Positions 1 to 5,040 of a stretch of DNA of 6,526 nt are shown piece after piece. The first letter of the stretch is position 1. Every line of letters starts with the position of its first letter. The translations under genes and the position numbers were made by a program. The notes beneath the pieces were generated by a model that was not told the DNA's origin, did no database searches, and saw only the letters and a list, made by a program, of their open reading frames with translations. The stretch comes from Caldifarciminota bacterium (GTDB lineage: Bacteria > Hydrothermota > Tepidihabitantia > SM23-42), in contig DAOVAN010000091.1 in assembly GCA_030671005.1 (NCBI GenBank), positions 1 to 6,526 on the forward strand. Reading direction: 5' to 3'.

Positions 1-249
1 AGGTCTGCAAGAGATAGCCTTTCAAGATAACCCATCAATCCTAAAGGCATAAATTGACGGGTTTCAGCCCTATATGACACCGGGCCCCGAGCTGGGCTGG
101 CCACTCAGGGAGGCGTAGCTGCATTATTATGCAGCTAGAGCGTATCCGTTTTCAGGATGTTTTTCGTTTCTAGCCGGATTAACGAGGTCACTAGAACCCT
201 CGGTATGCCCTCAATCATTTCATTTGCCTCGTCGAAACCGATCGCCCCC
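1..249 (-). ncRNA. ssrA: transfer-messenger RNA (tmRNA), 5' part; 3' end outside the window
   Basis: tmRNA rescues ribosomes stalled on broken mRNAs by acting first as an alanyl-tRNA and then as a short message encoding a degradation tag. Read on the minus strand, the RNA starts at 249 with the hallmark GGGGGCGAUCGGUUUCGACG, resembling the family 5' end GGGGxUGAUUCUGGAUUCGACG. Pseudoknot 1 is visible: CGAGG (202-198) pairs with CCTCG (187-183), and TTCTAG (196-191) pairs with CTAGAA (173-168). The tag frame ends PENGYALAA followed by tandem TAA TAA (129-124). The two stops lie in the loop of a perfect 8-bp hairpin (137-130 with 123-116), as in the E. coli tmRNA. A further 11-bp stem (63-53 with 39-29, one G-U pair) and CAGCCC/GGGCTG (99-94 with 70-65) fit the later pseudoknots. 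The tRNA-like 3' domain, expected roughly 100 bases further on, is beyond the window edge. Confidence 0.96.
124..174 (-). other. tmRNA tag-peptide reading frame
   Basis: The open frame in the tmRNA reads ARNEKHPENGYALAA from 174 to 130, followed by TAA TAA. The C-terminal YALAA matches the classical protease-recognised tag end (E. coli ANDENYALAA). The resume codon is uncertain. GCT at 174 would give the usual alanine, but it overlaps the pseudoknot-1 strand 173-168. A spacing like that in E. coli (about 11 bases after pseudoknot 1) would put the resume codon at CCT (156-154), or at the neighbouring CAT (159-157). The stop position and the last eight residues (ENGYALAA) are secure; the N-terminal limit of the tag is not. 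Confidence 0.8.
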
Positions 250-255
250 TAATAT

Positions 256-283
256 ATTATAGAGTTTTTCATACGATTGTCAA
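256..283 (-). promoter_or_regulatory. sigma70-type promoter of the tmRNA gene
   Basis: On the minus strand a perfect TTGACA (283-278) is separated by 16 bases from a perfect TATAAT (261-256). The predicted tmRNA 5' end (G at 249) lies seven bases downstream of the -10 box. The independently recognised RNA start supports the promoter call and calibrates -10 to +1 spacing in this genome. Confidence 0.9.
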
Positions 284-413
284 TATTGCCAAACAGCCCC
301 AGATGCCCAAGCAAAATGCAAACGCTCTATTTCCCTAATCATTTGACATTGTAATTTTAGATCTGTTTACTCACAATGATATGAAATATCTGCAGAATGG
401 AGTTCGAATCTAG

Positions 414-427
414 GATGTTCAAACATC
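414..427. promoter_or_regulatory. 14-bp inverted repeat, possible operator (distal)
   Basis: GATGTT-CA-AACATC is a perfect 6-2-6 inverted repeat in the divergent spacer between the tmRNA gene and the lamin-tail gene. Its core TGTTCAAACA (416-425) resembles TGTTGACACA (458-467) in the promoter-overlapping repeat exactly 42 bases downstream. Binding by a dimeric regulator is inferred only from symmetry and spacing. Confidence 0.35.
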
Positions 428-454
428 TAAACTTGAAATTCTACACCGTCTGCT

Positions 455-468
455 TTGTGTTGACACAA
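455..468. promoter_or_regulatory. 14-bp inverted repeat overlapping a -35 box, possible operator
   Basis: TTGTGT-TG-ACACAA is a 6-2-6 inverted repeat that fully encloses the -35 hexamer TTGACA (460-465) of the lamin-tail gene promoter. A protein bound here would block RNA polymerase, so a repressor site is the simplest reading. Part of the symmetry is imposed by the -35 sequence itself, which lowers its weight. Confidence 0.35.
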
Positions 469-487
469 ATCTGCGACATAATATAAT
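460..487 (+). promoter_or_regulatory. sigma70-type promoter of the lamin-tail-domain gene
   Basis: Perfect TTGACA (460-465), a 16-base spacer and perfect TATAAT (482-487). Only five bases (488-492) separate the -10 box from the GTG at 493, so the expected transcription start falls on or next to the start codon. There is no room for a leader or a Shine-Dalgarno site. Confidence 0.85.
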
Positions 488-492
488 GATTC

Positions 493-1761
493 GTGCTGAT
501 TCTTTTTTTTCTTCTCGCTGAATCTCCTGTCCTTATTTCCGAAGTAATGTCCAATGTCAGAGGTTCCGAACAAACTTGTGGTGACCGCAATGAATATGTT
601 GAGATATACAATCAAAGCGCGGATACTATAGACCTATCTACCTACTTCATCTATGATTTTGATGCTCCGCCCGACACTGTCTATCCGTGGCTTAATGATT
701 CGATCTTGATTAAATATCCATTCGTGAGGATAAACTCAGCACTGTTCTATCCATATACCTATGCGTTAATACTCGACCGCGAGTATTGCAAGCCTGATAC
801 TACAGGGGGTAACTGGCAACCCTATGTCATACCCGAATCAACATTGATACTTACTACGGATGAAACGACAATCGGCGATGGCCTTGCTACCACTGATCCG
901 CTCATACTCTTCTCGGAAATTGATGGTTGCACTACGTCATTTGGCACCCCGTACGACTCATTCGATTACTTTCCTTCGGATCCAGGCGATGGTATCTCAT
1001 GGGAAAGAATTGATTTAGAGTTGCCGGATAGTGCTACTAACTGGCACCCGTCGATTGATACCTCGGGATGCACACCGGGGAGAGAGAACAGCACAGCCAA
1101 TGCATTCGATCTTGCAGTTGATGAGCAATCCATTTTTCTGTTTCCGGCAGTCGCTAGAACCGGCGATGACGTTGAGATCGAGATAGTTGTTAAAAACCTT
1201 GGATTAAGAGAGACGGATGAATATAGTCTTATCATCTATGATGATATTAACAAGGACAGTAGCATAAATCAGAACGAATTACTTGCTGAACTCGATGGCG
1301 TATGGGTGAATAGTCTGGACAGTGTTTCATTGCGCTTCACGTACGAACGCCCTGCACAGGGTATCCACGTTCTTGGTTTTGAAGTAGATTTTCCTGATGA
1401 TCTTAATCCAATGAATAATCTCGCTTTCAAGACCTTGCAGGTTGTCGGTGAAATCGGGGAACTTGCTCTTTCTCCTGCGGTTTTTTCACCAAATAATGAT
1501 GGCATAAACGACCGCCTTCAAATCGATTACCGTTTACCTGAGGCAGGCGGTACGCTTACGGTCTGTATTTTTGATACACGGGGCATAAGAATCCATAATA
1601 TCTGCCATAATGAACCGTGGACCGTTGCGCAAGGTACCCTGTATTGGGATGGTAAATCATCCAATGGGAATATGCCCATAGGCATGTACATTGTCTATCT
1701 TGAATATCGATATCACAACAAAGTAACTAGTGCAAAGAAAACAACAGTATTAGCGAGATAG
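493..1761 (+). CDS. secreted lamin-tail-domain protein with CARDB-like and FlgD/CHU-like C-terminal Ig domains
   Basis: This is a probable exported surface protein of 422 residues with no enzymatic motif. A tiny hydrophobic leader (LILFFLLA, residues 2-9) precedes a likely cleavage after Ala9; it has no positive charge. Residues about 13-199 form a lamin-tail domain: it opens with VLISEVMSN, followed by NEYVEIYN (33-40) and DLS, and closes with the typical SWER..NWHP..TPGREN. Residues about 203-315 resemble a CARDB adhesion fold (VEIEIVVKNLGL..., ...DDLNPMNNLAFK). Residues about 325-422 begin with FSPNNDGINDRL and contain IFDTRG, YWDGKSSNG and GMYIVYLEY, the pattern of FlgD-like or gliding-motility C-terminal Ig domains often found at the end of secreted FCB-group proteins. 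The GTG start is chosen because an in-frame TGA lies at 487-489 and the next in-frame ATG (547) would remove the leader. No Shine-Dalgarno is visible. The gene is monocistronic by promoter and terminator. Its ligand is unknown. Confidence 0.85.
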   Translation: MLILFFLLAESPVLISEVMSNVRGSEQTCGDRNEYVEIYNQSADTIDLSTYFIYDFDAPPDTVYPWLNDSILIKYPFVRINSALFYPYTYALILDREYCKPDTTGGNWQPYVIPESTLILTTDETTIGDGLATTDPLILFSEIDGCTTSFGTPYDSFDYFPSDPGDGISWERIDLELPDSATNWHPSIDTSGCTPGRENSTANAFDLAVDEQSIFLFPAVARTGDDVEIEIVVKNLGLRETDEYSLIIYDDINKDSSINQNELLAELDGVWVNSLDSVSLRFTYERPAQGIHVLGFEVDFPDDLNPMNNLAFKTLQVVGEIGELALSPAVFSPNNDGINDRLQIDYRLPEAGGTLTVCIFDTRGIRIHNICHNEPWTVAQGTLYWDGKSSNGNMPIGMYIVYLEYRYHNKVTSAKKTTVLAR

Positions 1762-1896
1762 AATCTCGCAAATCCCAAAAAGATTGACGACAGGTTGAGG
1801 TTAAGATGCTGGAAACAAACCGGCGTCTCTCGCTGACGCTTGGCGCATCCAAATTTCCAATTTCCGTGAATTGTTAAGTGTGTTAATATGGAATTG

Positions 1897-1923
1897 AACC
1901 GAAGGCTATGCCTTCGGTTTTAC
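1897..1923 (+). terminator. intrinsic terminator after the lamin-tail gene
   Basis: A perfect 10-bp stem, AACCGAAGGC (1897-1906) with GCCTTCGGTT (1910-1919), has a three-base TAT loop and is followed by TTAC TTTA. It sits 136 bases past the stop codon of the lamin-tail gene and well before the gcvT promoter, so it separates the two units. The right-hand T-run is short and interrupted. The left flank is less T-rich on the other strand, so plus-strand use is favoured. Confidence 0.75.
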
Positions 1924-1960
1924 TTTAACCTACAATACGTAGTATCGGCTAGTAGTTACC

Positions 1961-1972
1961 ATCACTGTAATC
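1961..1972 (+). repeat. ATCACYGTAATC motif, copy 1 (upstream of gcvT)
   Basis: ATCACTGTAATC lies 42 bases before the gcvT -35 box. The identical 12-mer recurs at 5000-5011, with a one-mismatch copy at 5022-5033, both before the ymdB-like gene. Function is unknown; it could be a shared regulator site or a dispersed intergenic repeat. Confidence 0.45.
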
Positions 1973-1995
1973 TATTAGTTCATCTCTGGCATCGA

Positions 1996-2010
1996 TGATG
2001 CGAAGCATCA
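1996..2010. promoter_or_regulatory. palindrome next to the gcvT -35 box
   Basis: TGATGC-GAA-GCATCA is a perfect 6-bp inverted repeat with a three-base centre. It ends four bases before the -35 hexamer of the gcvT promoter. The position suits a transcription-factor site, either an activator just upstream of polymerase or a repressor. It lies upstream of the predicted transcription start, so an RNA hairpin from this promoter is excluded. Confidence 0.4.
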
Positions 2011-2014
2011 GGCG

Positions 2015-2042
2015 TTGACTTAGCGCGATTTTCAGGTATAAT
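2015..2042 (+). promoter_or_regulatory. sigma70-type promoter of the gcvT-gcvH-gcvPA operon
   Basis: TTGACT (2015-2020), a 16-base spacer and perfect TATAAT (2037-2042). The second of two adjacent GTG codons (2048) begins six bases after the last base of the -10 box, so the expected +1 coincides with the gcvT start codon. The geometry is identical to the promoter at 460-487. Confidence 0.85.
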
Positions 2043-2044
2043 AC

Positions 2045-3136
2045 GTGGTGCCAAGAAAGACCCCATTTTACGACAAACACGTGGAAAATAAAGGCAAAAT
2101 AGTTGAATTTGCCGATTTCTTAATGCCCGTTCAATTTGAAGGTATCATACCCGAACACAATACCGTGCGCAATTCAGTTGGTGTTTTTGATGTCTCACAT
2201 ATGGGTGAGGTTGAAATCAGGGGTAAGGATAGAACGAAATTTGTGAACTATCTTACGACCAATGATGCCGCAAAACTAGCCTCTAATCAGATTCAATATA
2301 CGACAATGCTATACCCTGATGCCGGGATCGTTGATGATTTGTTGGTATATAATCTAGCTGACCGGATGCTGTTGGTTGTCAATGCAGCCAACACAGAGAA
2401 GGACTACATGTGGATCGTTGAGAACAAGAAATACGATGTTGAGATTGAAAACACCAGTAATAAAATCGGACAATTGGCAATTCAAGGTCCAAAGGCTGAA
2501 TTTGTAATGCAGAAGCTCTTCGATTTCGAGTTAGTAACCCTTGAATATTACCGGACTACTGAAACAAACATGAAAGGCATTCCGGTTCTTTTGTCGCGCA
2601 CCGGTTATACAGGTGAGGATGGTTTTGAGTTGTATCTGGATAAGAAGTATGCGGCTGATGTCTGGGATATGGTTTTCAGCGCAGGTAAGGAATTCGGGAT
2701 AAAACCAATAGGTCTTGGTGCAAGAGATACGCTTCGGTTTGAGATGCGGTATTGTCTCTATGGTAACGATATCGACAAAACCACTAACCCCTTGGAAGCA
2801 GGGCTTGGGTGGGTAGTGAAACTGGACAAAGAGGAATTCATCGGCAAGGAATCTTTACTCACAATCAAGCAGCGCGGCATACAGCGAAAATTGGTCGGTT
2901 TGGAGGCGTTGAGCAAAGGCATTCCCCGACAGCACCAGGAGATACTCGCGGGTGATGAGAAAGTTGGATTTGTAACGTCGGGCACCTTTGCGCCTTCCTT
3001 GAAGAAAGGTATTAGCATGGGCTACGTCAGTCTAGTTCATGCAAAAGTGGGTAATAAGTTGAAGGTCATGAGTAAGGAACCCATTGAGGTTGAAATTATC
3101 AAAGGTCCATTTTACAAACACGGAAGCCATAGGTAA
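2045..3136 (+). CDS. gcvT: glycine cleavage system T protein (aminomethyltransferase)
   Basis: GcvT transfers the methylene carbon from the aminomethyl-lipoyl arm of GcvH to tetrahydrofolate, releasing ammonia (EC 2.1.2.10, cytoplasm). The 363 residues match the family's usual length and run end to end: RKTPFYDKHVE at the N-terminus, GVFDVSHMGEVEI around residue 50, the folate-site segment GIVDDLLVYNLADRMLLVVNAAN with its conserved aspartate pair (residues 97-98), SRTGYTGEDGFELYLD near 190, GLGARDTLRFE near 228, and a C-terminal GFVTSGTFAPSLKKGISMGYV followed by PFYKHG. Two tandem GTG codons (2045, 2048) are the only reasonable starts, as the next methionine lies inside the conserved fold. 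The second is preferred because the promoter -10 box ends at 2042. Only a weak AGG (2034-2036), inside the promoter region, could serve as a Shine-Dalgarno, so leaderless initiation is inferred. It is the first gene of the gcv operon. Confidence 0.97.
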   Translation: MVPRKTPFYDKHVENKGKIVEFADFLMPVQFEGIIPEHNTVRNSVGVFDVSHMGEVEIRGKDRTKFVNYLTTNDAAKLASNQIQYTTMLYPDAGIVDDLLVYNLADRMLLVVNAANTEKDYMWIVENKKYDVEIENTSNKIGQLAIQGPKAEFVMQKLFDFELVTLEYYRTTETNMKGIPVLLSRTGYTGEDGFELYLDKKYAADVWDMVFSAGKEFGIKPIGLGARDTLRFEMRYCLYGNDIDKTTNPLEAGLGWVVKLDKEEFIGKESLLTIKQRGIQRKLVGLEALSKGIPRQHQEILAGDEKVGFVTSGTFAPSLKKGISMGYVSLVHAKVGNKLKVMSKEPIEVEIIKGPFYKHGSHR

Positions 3137-3201
3137 TATGTCACGGGCACTTCTGGACTTAGATATTCATCCGTTTGCATCCGTGTAATGTCTGTGTGAG
3201 T

Positions 3202-3221
3202 CTACGTTTAGCGTAGCTAAA
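3202..3221 (+). promoter_or_regulatory. interleaved complementary blocks before the gcvH ribosome binding site
   Basis: Four contiguous five-base blocks, CTACG (3202-3206), TTTAG (3207-3211), CGTAG (3212-3216) and CTAAA (3217-3221), are ordered A-B-A'-B'. A pairs with A' and B with B', so the RNA could form either of two hairpins with five-base loops; simultaneous pairing would be a very tight pseudoknot. The last block touches the Shine-Dalgarno, so the choice of fold could alter access to it. The function is inferred. Confidence 0.35.
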
Positions 3222-3222
3222 G

Positions 3223-3230
3223 AAAGGAGG
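3223..3230 (+). promoter_or_regulatory. Shine-Dalgarno of gcvH
   Basis: AAAGGAGG ends four bases before the ATG at 3235. It is the strongest ribosome binding site in the window and contrasts with the promoter-proximal genes, which lack one. Confidence 0.9.
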
Positions 3231-3234
3231 CAAG

Positions 3235-3621
3235 ATGGCTAATGTTATCGATGGTGTAAAATATACAAAAGAACACGAGTGGATAAAAATAGAAGGTGAT
3301 GTTGCCGTTGAGGGAATCACTGATTATGCGCAATCCGAGTTGTCGGATATCGTTATGGTTGAATTGCCTTCGATTGGAAGAAAAGCCAAAGCCGGTGATG
3401 CGATTGGAACAATTGAAGCCGTGAAGGCAGTGACCGACATTTATGCTGGCTTGGGCGGCGAAATAATCGAGGTGAACGGAAACGTGGCTTCAGATCCCGC
3501 ATTGGTCAACAAGGATCCGTATGGCGAAGGATGGTTGTACAAGCTTAAGATCGAAGATGCAAAGGAAGTTGAAAATCTTCTTTCTCCCGAGCAATATAAG
3601 GAGCTGATCGAGAAAAAGTAA
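3235..3621 (+). CDS. gcvH: glycine cleavage system H protein (lipoyl carrier)
   Basis: GcvH shuttles the aminomethyl group from P-protein to T-protein on a lipoyl-lysine and returns reduced lipoate to lipoamide dehydrogenase. The 128 residues are the full normal length. KYTKEHEWI (9-17), GITDYAQSELSDIVMVELP (27-45) and GTIEAVKAVTDIYAGLGGEIIEVN follow the family. The lipoylation site is Lys64 in the E-A-V-K-A context; many homologues have E-S-V-K-A, so the serine-to-alanine change is a mild variant that keeps the E-x-x-K spacing. The C-terminal NKDPYGEGWLYKLKI is typical. The ATG is fixed by an ideal Shine-Dalgarno. The stop codon overlaps the gcvPA start by one base (TAATG), implying translational coupling. 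Lipoate attachment and dihydrolipoamide dehydrogenase genes are not in the window. Confidence 0.97.
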   Translation: MANVIDGVKYTKEHEWIKIEGDVAVEGITDYAQSELSDIVMVELPSIGRKAKAGDAIGTIEAVKAVTDIYAGLGGEIIEVNGNVASDPALVNKDPYGEGWLYKLKIEDAKEVENLLSPEQYKELIEKK

Positions 3622-4964
3622 TGCATTACCTGCCACTTACTCCGCAAGACGAAAAAGAAATACTTTCCCGAATTGGAGTTTCAACATTTGAAGAATTGAT
3701 TGATCAGATAATTCCCAAGGATCTGCAATATCAGGGCGAAATCGCGATGCCCGCAGCAGTAAGTGAAAATGAAGTCAGGAAGATCCTAAGCGGCCTCGCA
3801 GGCAAGAACGTCAACACTGATGAACACCTGTCCTTTATGGGTGCGGGAGTTTATGATCACTACATTCCAGCAATCATTGACAGTCTGATTTCACGTAGCG
3901 AGTTCTATACCGCGTATACACCGTATCAAGCCGAGGTATCACAGGGCACGTTGCAGACGATTTTTGAATATCAAAGTGTAATCTGCGATCTCACTGGCAT
4001 GGATGTGTCCAACGCATCAATGTACGACGCGGGTTCGGGACTTGCTGAAGCAGTGCACATGGCCAACACAATAAGAGGGAAAAGCAAAGTAATCCTGGCT
4101 GATTTGATTCACCCGTTTTACCAGAGGATTACGAAGACCTATACTCACGAATGCGGAGTGGAGATTGTCCAATGCCCGGCGAAAAATGGTGTGACTGATG
4201 TGAGTGCTTTGAAAGACCTGGTCGACAACGAGACGAGTTGTGTCTGCATTCAGCAGCCCAATTTCTACGGGTATCTCGAGCAAATGGTGGAGATCGAGCA
4301 AATTGTGCACGAGAAAGAGGCGTTGCTGATTGTTGTGGTTGATCCGATTTCTTTGGGTATTGTCAAGCCACCCGGTGAGTACAAGGCTGACATTGTGGTG
4401 GGTGAGGGCCAGGCGCTAGGCGTTCCTCAGGGCTTTGGCGGGCCGTTGTTAGGGATCTTTGCATCGAAGAAAGATTTCGTTCGATATATGCCTGGAAGGA
4501 TAGTCGGCGAGACAACGGACATTGATGGTAAACGCGGATTTGTACTTACGCTACAGACACGTGAACAGCATATTCGCCGGGAAAAAGCCACTTCGAATAT
4601 CTGCACGAATGAAGCGTTGCTGGCTTTATCTGCATTGATTTATCTGTGTACTCTCGGCAAGCAAGGGATCATAGATGTGGGCAATCTGTGTCTGTCCAAG
4701 AGTCATTACCTACGGGACCGGTTGAAAGAATTGAAGGGTATTAGACCTGCGTATGAGCAGGAATTCTTCAAGGAATTCTTAGTGGAGACAGATAAACCGG
4801 CAAAAGAAATCCTGGATGCCCTTCTTGAAGTGAAAGTGTTTGGCGGTGTACCTTTGTCCATGTTTGATGAAAAACTCCAAAACCAATTCCTGATCGCCGT
4901 CACCGAGAAAAGAACAAAAGAAGATATTGACAGGTATATCGACGTATTAGCCGGGGTTCTGTAA
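3621..4964 (+). CDS. gcvPA: glycine dehydrogenase (decarboxylating) subunit 1
   Basis: This is the N-terminal half of the split P-protein, which decarboxylates glycine with PLP and loads the aminomethyl group onto GcvH (EC 1.4.4.2). The 447 residues match the usual subunit-1 length. Clear family segments are FMGAGVYDHYIPAIIDSL (72-89), SRSEFYTAYTPYQAEVSQGTLQ (91-112), EYQSVICDLTGMDVSNASMYD, GEGQALGVPQGFGGPLLGIFA (about 261-281), and GRIVGETTDIDGKRGFVLTLQ leading into TREQHIRREKATSNICTNEAL (about 312-332). In split systems the PLP-binding lysine is in subunit 2, so this protein is not expected to be active alone. Translation is likely coupled to gcvH through the TAATG overlap; AAGGAG (3598-3603) is 17 bases away, too far to be an efficient Shine-Dalgarno. 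The usual partner gcvPB does not follow. Confidence 0.97.
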   Translation: MHYLPLTPQDEKEILSRIGVSTFEELIDQIIPKDLQYQGEIAMPAAVSENEVRKILSGLAGKNVNTDEHLSFMGAGVYDHYIPAIIDSLISRSEFYTAYTPYQAEVSQGTLQTIFEYQSVICDLTGMDVSNASMYDAGSGLAEAVHMANTIRGKSKVILADLIHPFYQRITKTYTHECGVEIVQCPAKNGVTDVSALKDLVDNETSCVCIQQPNFYGYLEQMVEIEQIVHEKEALLIVVVDPISLGIVKPPGEYKADIVVGEGQALGVPQGFGGPLLGIFASKKDFVRYMPGRIVGETTDIDGKRGFVLTLQTREQHIRREKATSNICTNEALLALSALIYLCTLGKQGIIDVGNLCLSKSHYLRDRLKELKGIRPAYEQEFFKEFLVETDKPAKEILDALLEVKVFGGVPLSMFDEKLQNQFLIAVTEKRTKEDIDRYIDVLAGVL

Positions 4965-5040
4965 ACATCCTTAAAATACTACTATGTTTTTTTCATACAA
5001 TCACTGTAATCAAGTGTTTTCATCACCGTAATCGAACAAA
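4965..5040 (+). other. spacer between gcvPA and the ymdB-like gene with repeated motif
   Basis: This 76-base spacer has a run of seven T (4987-4993) without a GC-rich hairpin before it, so it is not a convincing terminator. It holds ATCACTGTAATC (5000-5011) and ATCACCGTAATC (5022-5033). No Shine-Dalgarno precedes the next ATG (context ATCGAACAAAATG). No TTGACA/TATAAT pair was found; whether the downstream gene is co-transcribed with gcv is open. Confidence 0.5.
5000..5033 (+). repeat. ATCACYGTAATC motif, copies 2 and 3, in direct repeat
   Basis: ATCACTGTAATC (5000-5011) and ATCACCGTAATC (5022-5033) differ by one base and start 22 bases apart, about two helical turns. Copy 2 is identical to the one before gcvT (1961-1972). 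A shorter match CTGTAATC occurs on the minus strand at 6518-6511, upstream of the nitroreductase. Paired same-face sites suggest a regulator, but this is inference. Confidence 0.45.

Larger units (their letters stand above)
1762..2014. other. non-coding spacer upstream of the gcv operon
   Basis: No supported gene is seen here. The spacer contains a weak inverted repeat GCGTC/GACGC (1823-1827 and 1835-1839), a tandem AATTTCC AATTTCC (1852-1865), the terminator at 1897-1919, a copy of ATCACTGTAATC (1961-1972) and a palindrome at 1996-2010. I see no glycine riboswitch motif, although these often precede gcv operons; the promoter position next to the gcvT start also leaves no room for one in the transcript. 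Confidence 0.6.
3137..3234 (+). other. 98-base intra-operon spacer between gcvT and gcvH
   Basis: This is long for a gap inside a gcv operon. It holds a direct repeat CATCCGT (3168-3174 and 3178-3184) with a 10-base period, then mutually exclusive hairpins at 3202-3221 and a strong Shine-Dalgarno. No convincing promoter is seen: TGTAAT (3184-3189) has no matching -35 box. No terminator is seen. Confidence 0.55.

Noticed and set aside
343..370. TTGACA at 343-348 as an extra plus-strand promoter
   Set aside because: No TATAAT-like hexamer lies 15-19 bases downstream; the strong promoter at 460-487 explains transcription of the gene.
389..410. GTTCGAATC resembling a tRNA T-loop
   Set aside because: Neither strand gives a five-pair T-stem around it, and no acceptor or anticodon arms could be found at the right distances.
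427..615. Small minus-strand frame in the divergent spacer
   Set aside because: It overlaps the promoter and start of the lamin-tail gene, has no ribosome binding site that I can see, and resembles nothing known.
1823..1839. GCGTC/GACGC inverted repeat as a terminator
   Set aside because: The stem has only five pairs with a seven-base loop and no following T-run; the hairpin at 1897-1919 is far better.
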